A stretch of 64,000 nucleotides of DNA from Arenibacter hampyeongensis (GCF_002909255.1 NZ_PIOB01000003.1:372001-436000); one strand, 5' to 3'; positions 54,575 through 63,903 are shown, numbered from the stretch's first letter. Numbers and translations: made by a program. The notes: a model not told the origin generated them from the letters alone.

Positions 54575-55141
54575 TCAAATCCTATCTATAGATTTACGGT
54601 TCTTATTCGTCCTTTTTTTAAATTCCGAAGGTGCCATCCCAGTTATCTTTTTAAACTGGTTGCTTAAATAGGCAACACTACTGTAGTGAAGTTTAAAAGC
54701 TATCTCACTCAAAGTTAATTCATCATACACTATAAGTTCTTTTACACGTTCAATTTTTTGGTTGATGATATACTGTTCAAAAGTGATGCTTTCCACGGAT
54801 GAAAAAAGGGAACTTAAGTACTTGTAATCAAGATGGAGTTTTTCGCTTATATAGTTTGCCCATTTAATATCCAATTCGTTCGCTGAATGATGGATCTTAT
54901 CTATAACCAATGTTTTCATTTGTTCAATAAGTTGACTTTTACGATCGTCGATCAAATTAAAACCCCAATTTTGAAGGGCCTTAGATAAATCGCTTTTAGT
55001 TTTGGTATCTAAAGAGGAAAGTAATTTGACCTCTCCTAAATTGATAGAAACATACGGTATCTCAAGTTGTTCCAAAATATTGGATACTGCAGAGATACAT
55101 CTTGGACAGACCATATTTTTTATGTGGATGATGTTGCTCAT
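54575..55141 (-). CDS. AraC-family regulator with N-terminal HMA-like domain
   Basis: 188 residues. The first 70 residues look like an HMA domain with VCPRC in place of the usual CxxC core (IIHIKNMVCPRCISAVSNIL). The C-terminal half is the AraC double helix-turn-helix (LTLSEIAFKLHYSSVAYLSN; ITGMAPSEFKKR). Joining a metal-binding fold directly to AraC would give a metal sensor. It is upstream of the mer promoter, so it may regulate either that operon or the small membrane genes behind it. Confidence 0.85.
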   Translation of the reverse strand: MSNIIHIKNMVCPRCISAVSNILEQLEIPYVSINLGEVKLLSSLDTKTKSDLSKALQNWGFNLIDDRKSQLIEQMKTLVIDKIHHSANELDIKWANYISEKLHLDYKYLSSLFSSVESITFEQYIINQKIERVKELIVYDELTLSEIAFKLHYSSVAYLSNQFKKITGMAPSEFKKRTNKNRKSIDRI

Positions 55142-55178
55142 ATAATTCCAGTTTCAAATTGTATAGTACGCCACTCGA

Positions 55179-55328
55179 TTATCTAATTGCATTGATAATA
55201 ACCAATATTGCCGCTAAAAGAAATAACAACACTATCGCCAGTATTCCGTATATTTTATCTCGTTTGGAAATACTTCCTTTTAGTCGTTTCTCTTGATTTT
55301 TTCTTCTATTTCTTCTATTCTGGGACAT
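55179..55328 (-). CDS. Small membrane protein, 49 residues
   Basis: MSQNRRNRRKNQEKRLKGSI is a highly basic N-terminus, followed by one strong membrane helix (IYGILAIVLLFLLAAILVII). Coding status is supported by the coherent layout but not by homology. It lies 37 bases before the AraC-HMA gene in the same direction. The remaining gap up to 55611 holds no recognisable feature. Confidence 0.5.
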   Translation of the reverse strand: MSQNRRNRRKNQEKRLKGSISKRDKIYGILAIVLLFLLAAILVIINAIR

Positions 55329-55611
55329 AACTCCAACGCATTTTAATAAAAAATTGAATTCTAATCAATGCATAATCAACGCATTCTAACAAATTTCATA
55401 ACGATTGTGGTTGTCAACAGACATTTTCGCTATGATAATTCCTCAATTAATTCTAAACCCATACTCTCGTAGTTCTCTATTAAAAGTACCCTAATAGTTA
55501 ATTAATATTAGTTCAATAATGGCCATAATTTCATCCTCTCATTTTTTCATTCGGATACTATTTATCATCTTGATTTTGCTGTATTGTATTATAACTTTTC
55601 GCTATTCACTG

Positions 55612-56310
55612 TTATCTTCTATATTTTATGATGGTTGGCGAGGATATGTACCATAAGGTAAATCCGCTTACTACGGTAATCAATCCCAATAGGGAAAATG
55701 CCCTTAGTACAAAGGTGTTAAAGTCATCCCTACCTTCATAATCCATGGTATGTGTCATCCACAGAAAATCGAACCAACGCCACTTGCGGTGTCGTACCGT
55801 TTGGAACTCCCCATTTTCAATCGCTACATAGGCCTTGAGATTTTGAGGGGTTTCATAGGAAATCTCATAAGCTGGCAAGGGGCGACCGCGGTATTCGTGG
55901 TGCTTATCCACTTCTTCTATACGTTTGATTCCTGACACTTTTAATTCAGGTTGCATATACCGGTTGGCTACTTGTTGGGCTTCCTGTTGGGTAATTTCAT
56001 TTTTTTTGTTCCCTGTTCGGGCATTGTACAGGGTTGTTCCATTAATCCAATAATAGGGACTGCCTGCAATTTCAAGTAATTCCATAGATCGAACTGGTTG
56101 TTCAATTTCTAATTGTGTTGTGCCCAATAAATCGGAAAAAGCGGTTTGTTCCAGAATTTCCTTTTTGAAATGGTCGCCGTGTATCTCATCAATATCCGTC
56201 CAGCTAAAATACATGCCACTAATCGTCCATATTAGGAACTGGATACCCAAAAAAAGACCTAAATACCGGTGTGCTTTTCTGATTTTTATTGCTGTTTGTC
56301 TTGTTACCAT
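55612..56310 (-). CDS. PepSY-domain membrane protein
   Basis: 232 residues. An N-terminal membrane helix (YLGLFLGIQFLIWTISGMYF) and a C-terminal one (LLGLITVVSGFTLWYIS) bracket a periplasmic PepSY region. Its HRKWRWFDFLWMTHTMDY resembles haem- or metal-handling proteins of iron-regulated reductase type. It probably takes part in envelope electron or metal handling with the downstream YceI and haem-binding genes. Exact function unknown. Confidence 0.75.
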   Translation of the reverse strand: MVTRQTAIKIRKAHRYLGLFLGIQFLIWTISGMYFSWTDIDEIHGDHFKKEILEQTAFSDLLGTTQLEIEQPVRSMELLEIAGSPYYWINGTTLYNARTGNKKNEITQQEAQQVANRYMQPELKVSGIKRIEEVDKHHEYRGRPLPAYEISYETPQNLKAYVAIENGEFQTVRHRKWRWFDFLWMTHTMDYEGRDDFNTFVLRAFSLLGLITVVSGFTLWYISSPTIIKYRR

Positions 56311-56382
56311 TACTATTGGATTACTGAAAAAGGAAATTATACGTTGGATATCATCTTTGGTAAGGTCATATTTTTTTGAATT

Positions 56383-56973
56383 TTATTTCTCTTTAAGCAC
56401 TGCAACAACCATTAAATCATGCTTATCATTAACTTTTATAAATGCCAAACTTGGGCGTTCCAAACCGTAATCGGTAATCAACAGCGACCATGTTGCGTTC
56501 AGTTGTATGCCTTTTGACACGGGATCCAGATCTAGGGGAACCGTTATTTGTCGGGTGGATCCCGCAAGGGTAAAATCTCCTTTTACCTTGACCGTTTGCT
56601 TGGCCTTTTTATCAAAATCAAAGTCATCGATTAGTTTTCCTTCAAAGACAACATCGGGATATTTTTGCAATTTAAGTAACTCGTACATGTGTTCATCACG
56701 TTTATCCTTACCTGTCTTTATGGATTTAACTGGTAGCCTAAAAGCTACTTCTCCAGTTGCAAAATTAATGGTTCCGTTTAACCGGTCGGACACGCCAGTA
56801 TATGAATTAAATGACATTTTTGCCTTGAAATTCGCAATTCCTTCCTTGGTGGTATATACTTGTGCAGACGACACATTACTGCTAAGAAGCAGTAACAAGG
56901 TCGATAATAAAATAATCAAGTTTCTGGATAGACATAAATCCCTATCACTTTCAACTGTAATAAATTTATTCAT
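56383..56973 (-). CDS. YceI-family lipid-binding periplasmic protein
   Basis: 196 residues from MNKFITVESDRD; an alternative GTG start at 56994 adds seven residues. A signal peptide ends near SSAQ. The YceI beta-barrel pattern is seen in SFNSYTGVSDRLNGTINFAT, SIKTGKDKRDEHMYELL, KYPDVVFEGKLI and KGDFTLAGSTRQITVPLDL. The family binds polyprenyl or other lipids in the periplasm. It recurs in flavobacterial metal clusters; the link is unexplained. Confidence 0.85.
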   Translation of the reverse strand: MNKFITVESDRDLCLSRNLIILLSTLLLLLSSNVSSAQVYTTKEGIANFKAKMSFNSYTGVSDRLNGTINFATGEVAFRLPVKSIKTGKDKRDEHMYELLKLQKYPDVVFEGKLIDDFDFDKKAKQTVKVKGDFTLAGSTRQITVPLDLDPVSKGIQLNATWSLLITDYGLERPSLAFIKVNDKHDLMVVAVLKEK

Positions 56974-57060
56974 ACGAATTAGTTTTAGTTTCACCTTTTC
57001 TTTTGATAGTACCAGTTTTTTCTAAATAGTTTATAAAGCCACGGAGAATAAAATGCACAA

Positions 57061-57126
57061 CTAATAGCCCGAGCTACCAGAGTCGGGGCTTACAAGCAGC
57101 AATGAAAATAAAATCGATATTTTCAT
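57061..57126 (-). CDS. Possible 21-residue peptide
   Basis: MKISILFSLLLVSPDSGSSG: a signal-peptide-like start that ends at once. The ATG lies 2 bases after the stop of the 45-residue protein below. It may be the truncated beginning of a lost exported protein. Confidence 0.2.
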   Translation of the reverse strand: MKISILFSLLLVSPDSGSSGY

Positions 57127-57128
57127 GT

Positions 57129-57266
57129 TCAATTGTTTTTAATTATTTGTAAAATAAGTGCACCTATGACAATAGCGCCTATAATGATGTAAATTGCATA
57201 GTTGAACCAAATTTTCCAACCTCGTTTTTTCGACTTTGGAGGTCTATTTTTACAACAATCTTTCAT
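57129..57266 (-). CDS. Small Cys-Cys membrane protein, 45 residues
   Basis: MKDCCKNRPPKSKKRGWKIW then a membrane helix (YAIYIIIGAIVIGALILQII). The adjacent Cys pair at the cytoplasmic N-terminus suggests metal binding, fitting its place in the copper/haem cluster. I recall similar short MKDCC-starting proteins beside YceI genes, but cannot confirm. The remaining interval 57267-57537 contains nothing I recognise. Confidence 0.5.
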   Translation of the reverse strand: MKDCCKNRPPKSKKRGWKIWFNYAIYIIIGAIVIGALILQIIKNN

Positions 57267-57537
57267 CTGATGATATCTATTTATTTTTTGTAAATCAGAC
57301 CTGGCAGACTATTTCTTTCAGGCGGGTGTAATGCGCCATTGAAAATATCTATTGGTATCTAAAATTGTAATGGCTCATGTCATAACAACTCATTTAGTTT
57401 ATTGTGCCTGTCAAGGGAAGGGCATTAAACACTAATAACTAACTAAATATTCCCTTCCCATAACAGGACTTTGTCTTAATCAATAAAGGTCTGTACATTA
57501 GTGGGAAAAACTACCCCATCATTCCCAGAGCTTTATA

Positions 57538-58065
57538 TTATTTTTCTTTCACCATATGCTTACCTAACAAAAAAATTAGCCAAGGCAATATCATAAACTG
57601 TAGCACGGGCGACATACCTACCTCCACTACTGGCAGTAAAGGCATTGCATCGGTATACGACCAATCGCCCCGTATGGTATGAAAAACTTCCGCAAGTATT
57701 GCACCCGAAAAGCCGACAAAGACCAAAAGCAACACTTTTTTCAAATCCATACTATTTATCCAATACAAATTTTTATAAATCAATCCAAACGAGAAGAGCA
57801 ATATGAGTACCATCAACATATCTGCTATGGATGCCAACATACAGAATGAAATATGCTGCCAATCGTATTTAAATCCTTTGTATAATGGACCTTGTGCGAA
57901 TTCCCAAATAAAATTCAAAATAAACGCCAATAAAGACACCGTAATTATGGACTTTCTATAATTTAGCTTGTTCCCAACTTGATTGACAAAATGGTAATAG
58001 AAGAGAATTACCAAAACCAATGCTATGGTCGGTACGACGTAAATGCTGAGACTTAATTCTTTCAT
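57538..58065 (-). CDS. Multi-pass membrane protein of the metal cluster, unknown
   Basis: 175 residues with five helices. Conserved-looking motifs are NFIWEFAQGPLYKGF, CMLASIADMLMVLI and HTIRGDWSYTDAMPLLPVVE. No named family is recognised. It is 4 bases from the haem-binding protein gene, so the two are translationally linked. A role in haem or copper handling is an inference from neighbours. Confidence 0.7.
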   Translation of the reverse strand: MKELSLSIYVVPTIALVLVILFYYHFVNQVGNKLNYRKSIITVSLLAFILNFIWEFAQGPLYKGFKYDWQHISFCMLASIADMLMVLILLFSFGLIYKNLYWINSMDLKKVLLLVFVGFSGAILAEVFHTIRGDWSYTDAMPLLPVVEVGMSPVLQFMILPWLIFLLGKHMVKEK

Positions 58066-58069
58066 TTTG

Positions 58070-58549
58070 TTATAAGTCTTTTTTAACCTGTGTCAAATAT
58101 TTTATAATTTCCTTTTTATCCTCTTCTGAGAGTTTTGCATCCCCATGTACAATGGTGTAGGAAAAAAGCGGCATTTCATCGTCTTCTATTTGGCTGATAA
58201 TGGACTTCAATTTGCTATTTTTCCTCCGTGCTGAATAGTTTCCCCATTCGTTAAAATTAAGTTCTTCCTTACCTTGTACTACATGGTCTTCCAAAATCCA
58301 AGCGATCGGCTGGATCTTATTGTACCACGGATATTCCGTATTGTTACTGTGGCAATCATAACAACTTACTTGTAACTTGTTTTGAATCGTTTTAGGTACC
58401 GAATTGATTACCATAAAGTCAGTTTCAGGTACAATTTCGCTCAGATTGGGTTTGGTGGGCACAAACTGGATACCCACCAAAACTACCAGCAAAATTGATC
58501 CTATGATCGTAACTACCTTCTTAGTTAATTTGCTTTTGCACACTGCCAC
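58070..58549 (-). CDS. Haem-binding domain protein
   Basis: 159 residues from a GTG start that overlaps the previous gene by 29 bases. An N-terminal membrane anchor (VVTIIGSILLVVLVGIQFV) is followed by a periplasmic domain with C-x2-C-H in CYDCHSNNTEYPWYNKIQP, the Haem_bd signature, and the MPLFSY pattern. It is probably a c-type cytochrome-like electron carrier or haem sensor exposed to the periplasm. Confidence 0.85.
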   Translation of the reverse strand: MAVCKSKLTKKVVTIIGSILLVVLVGIQFVPTKPNLSEIVPETDFMVINSVPKTIQNKLQVSCYDCHSNNTEYPWYNKIQPIAWILEDHVVQGKEELNFNEWGNYSARRKNSKLKSIISQIEDDEMPLFSYTIVHGDAKLSEEDKKEIIKYLTQVKKDL

Positions 58550-59159
58550 AAGTCATCATTTTACTACCATAGTAGGGGTTCTTGATTTCTTTCGTGGCAC
58601 TTAACCATTGTGCCCCCTTATTATTGTTGTACATAGGGCAAAAATCCTGATACAAGGTTTTTTCCGTTCCTGTAATAGCTATCAGATCTATTAAATCTAT
58701 ACTCAAAACATCAAAGTGCTCACGTTGATGTTCGATTGGGCTCTCGGCGATATGTTCTGCATGTTCTTTGCCATCTTCGATGATGTCCTTTAATTCTTCC
58801 TGTTGTTTGGAAGCATAAGAACTAATATCAAAATTGTTAAAAGCCATAACCATTTTTCCACCTGCTTTCGATGCAGCATTCTGGTTATCCTCCACCAAAG
58901 CATCTTTAAGTTCCAAATAATTAGCCACCAACATATCCGATTTTGATGACTTTTGCCCGTCACCCATCATGCTTTTTGACTCCAGGGATCCATCATGGGG
59001 CATGTCCATACCTTCATCATGATGGTTTTCGCCACTTCCCATTTCTGAATGGTGCCCATCTGTAGTACTGTGTTCTTTTTTTGCGTCTTTACATGAAGTA
59101 GCCATAAGGGTTACGAATGCAATCGCCATTATACTTGTAGTCACTTTTAATTTTCCCAT
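58521..59159 (-). CDS. DUF3347 lipoprotein
   Basis: 212 residues. A lipobox ends at Cys23 (MATSC). A His/Met-rich stretch (residues about 28-60; HHSEMGSGENHHDEGMDMPH) precedes the DUF3347 domain. DFCPMYNNNKGAQWLS is its signature and may bind a metal through Cys and Met. It sits in the copper cluster and probably binds or buffers copper in the envelope. Confidence 0.85.
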   Translation of the reverse strand: MGKLKVTTSIMAIAFVTLMATSCKDAKKEHSTTDGHHSEMGSGENHHDEGMDMPHDGSLESKSMMGDGQKSSKSDMLVANYLELKDALVEDNQNAASKAGGKMVMAFNNFDISSYASKQQEELKDIIEDGKEHAEHIAESPIEHQREHFDVLSIDLIDLIAITGTEKTLYQDFCPMYNNNKGAQWLSATKEIKNPYYGSKMMTCGSVQKQIN

Positions 59160-59223
59160 AATACCTGATTTTAGATTTAGATTTATTTATATAATTTTTT
59201 TACATAATTTAAAGATTGGCCTC

Positions 59224-59610
59224 TTAAAGTTTTTCAATTACATTTTCAAGCTTAGCTGTTATTTCATCGGCAATTTCCATCAATTGTTTGTTATCGACAG
59301 CCTGCATCGATGCCATTGGATTTACTGCCGCAACTTCAACAACCCCTTTTGAAATTTCCTGTACGATCACATTGCAAGGTAACATGGTGCCAATCTTGTC
59401 TTCGGCCTCCAAAGCTTGATGGGCATAGGGCGGATTACAGGCACCAAGGATTCGATATTTTTTGAAGTCTACATCGAGTTTCTTTTTCAGTGTTTCTTTG
59501 ACATCGATTTCGGTCAGAATACCAAAACCTTCTTTTTTCAGCTCTTCCGTAACCTTGTCGATTACTTTTTCAAAATCTTCGTTAATAGTCTTGTTGAAAT
59601 AATATTTCAT
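59224..59610 (-). CDS. DUF302 protein
   Basis: 128 residues, the usual length. Motifs of the domain are EGFGILTEIDVKETLKKKLD, YRILGACNPPYAHQAL and MLPCNVIVQE. DUF302 proteins occur with metal and sulfur genes; the conserved Cys residues suggest thiol or metal chemistry. The reaction is not known. It is 4 bases from the SHOCT protein gene. Confidence 0.85.
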   Translation of the reverse strand: MKYYFNKTINEDFEKVIDKVTEELKKEGFGILTEIDVKETLKKKLDVDFKKYRILGACNPPYAHQALEAEDKIGTMLPCNVIVQEISKGVVEVAAVNPMASMQAVDNKQLMEIADEITAKLENVIEKL

Positions 59611-59614
59611 TGTT

Positions 59615-59809
59615 TTAATTTTTAGAATTCAACATTCGTTTTTGTTCTTCATATTCTTCTTTGGATATCTGGCCTTTAGCGAAACGTTCGTCCAGAATAT
59701 CCATAGGTTTCTGTTTTCTTTTTAGCGTGTTCCCGTTCTTCCCAACATACATCCATATGCCTAGAACCAAAACAGCTAAAACAATTACCCACCCGTACAT
59801 CATCATCAT
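59615..59809 (-). CDS. SHOCT-domain membrane protein
   Basis: 64 residues. One membrane helix (GWVIVLAVLVLGIWMYVG) is followed by the short SHOCT motif (ILDERFAKGQISKEEYEEQK). Widespread small proteins of unknown role, often in oligomer-forming membrane complexes. It is 8 bases downstream of the APC transporter gene and 4 bases from the DUF302 gene, so co-expression is likely. Confidence 0.85.
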   Translation of the reverse strand: MMMMYGWVIVLAVLVLGIWMYVGKNGNTLKRKQKPMDILDERFAKGQISKEEYEEQKRMLNSKN

Positions 59810-59817
59810 TTGAAATT

Positions 59818-61116
59818 TTAAATGTTATCCGTTTTTTTTAAAAACCATTTTTCCCCAGTAAAAACGAGTACCGTAAGTACCGCCGCTACAACGACCACCA
59901 ACAGATCACTTGATACTTTAATCCATAAAAAAGCTCCCAGAACGATAAGGTCAAGGATAATGGCGGTTACAATAATGGCTGCATTCGCCTTTATTTCCTT
60001 TCGAAGGTTTCTCAAAATGCCCCAATGGATTCCAATATCCATGACCAAATAGAGAATAGCACCTAAAGATGCAATCCTTGTCAAATCGAACAGAACGGTC
60101 AATGCGATTGCCGAGACTACAGTATATACCAGCATATGCTTCTGTATGCCTCCAGGCATTCCAAAATGCCTATGGGGTATCAAATCCATATCCGTTAGCA
60201 TGGCAGTCATTCTTGAAACGGCAAAAACACTGGCTATAACTCCCGAAATTGTAGCAACAATGGCAATACCTACCGTAAACCAAAGACCGTATTTACCAAA
60301 GGCAGGTCTAGATGCCTCCGCCAAGGAATAGTCCTTGGCCCGTATGATTTCCTCAATCGAAAGATTAGAGGAAACCGCAAAAGCGACCAAAAGATAGATA
60401 ATGGTACAAATGGCCAATGAAATAATAATGGCCCTACCGACATTCTTGTTAGGATTAACGATTTCCCCACCGCTGTTGGTTATAGTAGTAAAACCTTTGT
60501 AGGCTAAAATGGACAATGCCAAAGCCCCTAGGTAACTGGAGACCGGATACTCGGACAAACTGCTGGATGGGACTACTTCCGAAAAGGAGAATCCTGCGGC
60601 CCATAGACCGCCTATCGCAAAAATGGAAATACCACCTATTTTCAGGATGGCCATTACCAACGAAGATTTCCCGATAACATTATTTCCCGAAATATTGATC
60701 AAGAACGCCGTAATCAAAAGTATGACCCCCAAAACAGGAACCCAGACACTATTATCGCTAACATCGAACAGTTGCAAGGTGTACGAGCCGAAAGTACGGG
60801 CGACAAGACTCTCGTTGATGACCATGGAAAAAGCCATCAGTAAAGCCCCCGAAGCTGTAAGTGCACCTTTGCCATAAATCTTTTTAAGATAGGTGGCAAT
60901 TCCCCCGGCAGAGGGGTATGCGTTTGACATCTTAACATACGAATAGGCACTAAAGCCAGAGATAATCGCACCAACTAAAAATGCAATCGGAAACCACTGG
61001 CCAGATAATTCGGCTACCTGACCTAATAATGCAAAGATACCGGCACCGATCATTACTCCCGTACCAAGAGATACGGCACCTGTTAAACTGAGACTATTTT
61101 TTTTGTACTGTGACAT
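59818..61116 (-). CDS. APC-family amino acid permease
   Basis: 432 residues from the ATG at 61116 (MSQYKKNSLSLTG); a longer frame would overlap the upstream gene. Twelve helices, with the family's GTGVMIGAGIFALLGQVAELSG-type unwound first helix (quoted in part) and FGKYGLWFTVGIAIVATIS in the middle. Imports an amino acid or polyamine by proton symport. Its start is 2 bases after the multicopper oxidase stop. Why an amino acid carrier is in a copper operon is unclear; histidine or cysteine uptake would fit. Confidence 0.88.
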   Translation of the reverse strand: MSQYKKNSLSLTGAVSLGTGVMIGAGIFALLGQVAELSGQWFPIAFLVGAIISGFSAYSYVKMSNAYPSAGGIATYLKKIYGKGALTASGALLMAFSMVINESLVARTFGSYTLQLFDVSDNSVWVPVLGVILLITAFLINISGNNVIGKSSLVMAILKIGGISIFAIGGLWAAGFSFSEVVPSSSLSEYPVSSYLGALALSILAYKGFTTITNSGGEIVNPNKNVGRAIIISLAICTIIYLLVAFAVSSNLSIEEIIRAKDYSLAEASRPAFGKYGLWFTVGIAIVATISGVIASVFAVSRMTAMLTDMDLIPHRHFGMPGGIQKHMLVYTVVSAIALTVLFDLTRIASLGAILYLVMDIGIHWGILRNLRKEIKANAAIIVTAIILDLIVLGAFLWIKVSSDLLVVVVAAVLTVLVFTGEKWFLKKTDNI

Positions 61117-61118
61117 AT

Positions 61119-63536
61119 TTAAAATCTGGCTAATAGTCCACCACCCCAACCATATCGATTATTGTAGTTTCCTTGGATTGAAAAATTGCGGGAAAGAATG
61201 TATGCTACCCCTACCAACCATTGGGTTTCACTTTCAAAGGATTTATTATTCTCTATATCATTTACCCACCCAAAGTCTGCTCTATACTCGTATTCACCTT
61301 CCAGAAAAACTCTAGGAAAAATCAATAATTCTCTGTCCAAACGTATTCTTGGGCGCAGTTGATGATCCATACTCACATCTACATTAAATCTATAAGGCAT
61401 AAAATATTTAACACCAACCAATCCTACTGTATTAAATGTGTCGTAAGAATCCGGAGAAGAAGTTTCGGTATTTACTCCTGCATACACACGGACCCAATCA
61501 TTCAGGTATCTATTATAATTCACTTCTATTTCGGTGTTTTGGTTGTAGTCAAATTCGGCACGTAGGCCAAATTCATTTCGAATATTACTCGATATTAAAT
61601 TGAGCTCATTAAAATTTGAACCTAGACGTGCTCTTCCCCAAGAATAATAATGGTCTGTTTCATCAATAAGTTTCTGAACAGGATAATCCTTCATTCTTTC
61701 ATCCCTTGGCGTATCATAACTGAAAACCCTTGCCATACCTCCCATCATATGATACAGTATGTGGCAATGAAAAAACCAATCGCCATACTCTTCGTTATAG
61801 AACTCTATGACCACTTTTTGCATTGGCGGTACGTTTATTGTATGCTTTAATGGGGAACGTTCGCCATTTTCGTTGATGACCCTAAAATAATGACCGTGCA
61901 GGTGCATCGGGTGGTGCATCATCGTAAGGTTATTGAGCGTAATCCGCGTTACTTCACCTCCCTTGATTTTTATTTTATCGGCTTCTGAAAGTGGTACACC
62001 GTTCATACTCCATACATAGCGCTGCATATTTCCCGTTAGGTTCAACAGTATGTCGTTTGTCGGCAAATCCGCATTGTAGGTGGTATTTTCCTTGGCCTTT
62101 AAAAAGTCGTAGTTGAAATAAGTTTTACGAGTGTCGTAATTAAATGAGGAAGCATCCTGCTGCATCTTGGGTATATTGTGACCCATATGGCCTTTCATTT
62201 TATCCGATGTTCCGTTATGGTTCATTGGCATCGAGTCTTTTTTCATTCCCGACCTATTGTCCATATTCATATGGTCACTTTTCACAGGCTTTTTATCATC
62301 CATCTTCATTTCCATTTGATCATTCATCTTACCATTGTTCATCGACATCTTATCGTGCATCCCAATATTCATCTGACCGTCTTTCATATCCATCTTCATT
62401 CCATACTTCTGCATTAAAAATTCAGGGGTGTTTTTCTTTTTATTACCAGCCATTGCAGGTGCTCCCATTTTCATATCCATTTTTGCCATTTGCTTCATCA
62501 TTTCCACTTTGTCCGGTCTGTCAATCGTTTTTGCAGGATAAAGTGTCCCTTGTCCTAAACGCAATGATGTATGCCCAGAGCCATCTTGTGCTGTTGCCTT
62601 AACTTCCAAAGTACCGTCAGGTATGGTAACGATTACATCATAGGTTTCGGCAACACCAAATAGAAATCGGCTTTTGGATACAGGTTGCACATCAATACCA
62701 TCGCCGGAAACCACCATTGGGTTACCCCCTCCAAAATCCATCCAATAATAGGTAGAGGCCGAAGCATTGATAAAGCGAAGCCGCACCTTTTCCCCTGGAT
62801 TGAATTCTGGATATTCTGCCAATATTTTCCCGTTGGTCAGAAATGCTGGATAATAGATATCGGCAATATCCGCTCCTTCCATACGGTCTCTCCAAAATTT
62901 AAGTTGTGCACCAAAAGCACCTTCCTTGATGACCCTGCCCAAAGGGACCGCTGTACCTTTTTTAACTTGATACCATTCGTTTCCCCTTTTTAGGTTACGC
63001 AGTACGTTCATCGGTTTTTCGTTGGTCCAGTCAGACAGTACTACAACTAAATCTTTATCATAGTCCAAGGTTTTTTCCTTGGGCTGAATCATAATGGAAC
63101 CATACACACCTTTCTGTTCTTGTAGCATCGTATGGGAATGGTACCAATAGGTCCCTGACTGGTTGATAGGAATTCTGTACTGGAATGTTTCTCCAGGTTC
63201 AATAGGTGGTGTTGTCAAATACGGTACACCATCATAGAAATTTGGAAGAATCAATCCGTGCCAATGTACCGATGTTTCAACGTCCATTTTATTGGTTACG
63301 TTGATTATGGCAAGGTCACCTTCGGTAAATTTCAAGACTGGTCCGGGAATACTGCCATTGATGGTCATCCCGTGGGCAGTTATCCCTCCAAGCGTTATTT
63401 TATTGTTTTCTAAAATAAGGCTGTATTCCTTAACGGCACGTCCTTCTTCCTTTCTATCCTTACCATTGGTACCTACTTGGGCGATGCTCATAGATGTTAT
63501 GAGAAACACAAATAGTATTGTCATTTTTTTAATCAT
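61119..63536 (-). CDS. Multicopper oxidase (CopA type) fused to a CopB-like outer-membrane barrel
   Basis: 805 residues with a signal peptide ending at MSIAQ. Copper sites are HWHGLILPNF, GTYWYHSHTMLQEQ, HPMHLHGHYF and WFFHCHILYHMMGG, all complete. A Met/His-rich loop lies at about 340-450 (MKMDMKDGQMNIGMHDKMSM), typical of Cu(I)-oxidising CopA. From about residue 625 the protein continues as CopB-like sequence: YYSWGRARLGSNFN, RAEFDYNQNTEIEVN, GEYEYRADFGWVND and a terminal Phe, the pattern of an outer-membrane beta-barrel. In other bacteria CopA and CopB are separate genes. The fusion would tether Cu(I) oxidation to the outer membrane. Confidence 0.9.
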   Translation of the reverse strand: MIKKMTILFVFLITSMSIAQVGTNGKDRKEEGRAVKEYSLILENNKITLGGITAHGMTINGSIPGPVLKFTEGDLAIINVTNKMDVETSVHWHGLILPNFYDGVPYLTTPPIEPGETFQYRIPINQSGTYWYHSHTMLQEQKGVYGSIMIQPKEKTLDYDKDLVVVLSDWTNEKPMNVLRNLKRGNEWYQVKKGTAVPLGRVIKEGAFGAQLKFWRDRMEGADIADIYYPAFLTNGKILAEYPEFNPGEKVRLRFINASASTYYWMDFGGGNPMVVSGDGIDVQPVSKSRFLFGVAETYDVIVTIPDGTLEVKATAQDGSGHTSLRLGQGTLYPAKTIDRPDKVEMMKQMAKMDMKMGAPAMAGNKKKNTPEFLMQKYGMKMDMKDGQMNIGMHDKMSMNNGKMNDQMEMKMDDKKPVKSDHMNMDNRSGMKKDSMPMNHNGTSDKMKGHMGHNIPKMQQDASSFNYDTRKTYFNYDFLKAKENTTYNADLPTNDILLNLTGNMQRYVWSMNGVPLSEADKIKIKGGEVTRITLNNLTMMHHPMHLHGHYFRVINENGERSPLKHTINVPPMQKVVIEFYNEEYGDWFFHCHILYHMMGGMARVFSYDTPRDERMKDYPVQKLIDETDHYYSWGRARLGSNFNELNLISSNIRNEFGLRAEFDYNQNTEIEVNYNRYLNDWVRVYAGVNTETSSPDSYDTFNTVGLVGVKYFMPYRFNVDVSMDHQLRPRIRLDRELLIFPRVFLEGEYEYRADFGWVNDIENNKSFESETQWLVGVAYILSRNFSIQGNYNNRYGWGGGLLARF

Positions 63537-63686
63537 AGTTAATATTTTATTTTCTCAAGTTCATATTATTCCTTGGTTAGCACATATATTGGTTTGATTG
63601 ATTTTAAAGTTGTCTCATTATCCATTTCCGTAAGAAATAGAAACATATGGTTGAACATCATTGTATTTTCAATCAAACGCTATGTA

Positions 63687-63788
63687 TTACTCTGAACGGT
63701 CCGACCGTCCTTTGAACCTACCCACGACTATTGATATTATGAACACGAGAATACCAACACCCAAAGCCCACCAGTACATTTCCATCAT
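63687..63788 (-). CDS. Small membrane protein, 33 residues
   Basis: MMEMYWWALGVGILVFIISI is a membrane helix followed by a basic, polar tail (GRFKGRSDRSE). The frame is coherent and in the direction of the operon, but no homology supports it. The gaps 63537-63686 and 63789-63903 contain nothing recognisable. Confidence 0.4.
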   Translation of the reverse strand: MMEMYWWALGVGILVFIISIVVGRFKGRSDRSE

Positions 63789-63903
63789 TTCATAGTTTGT
63801 GTTCTTTTCTAATCATTTTGAAATTAATTTCGCTATCATTTTTCTGAATTTTTCACTAAGCTGATATTCGAAAATAAATCTCAATTTGTTATGGAGACTT
63901 GTC

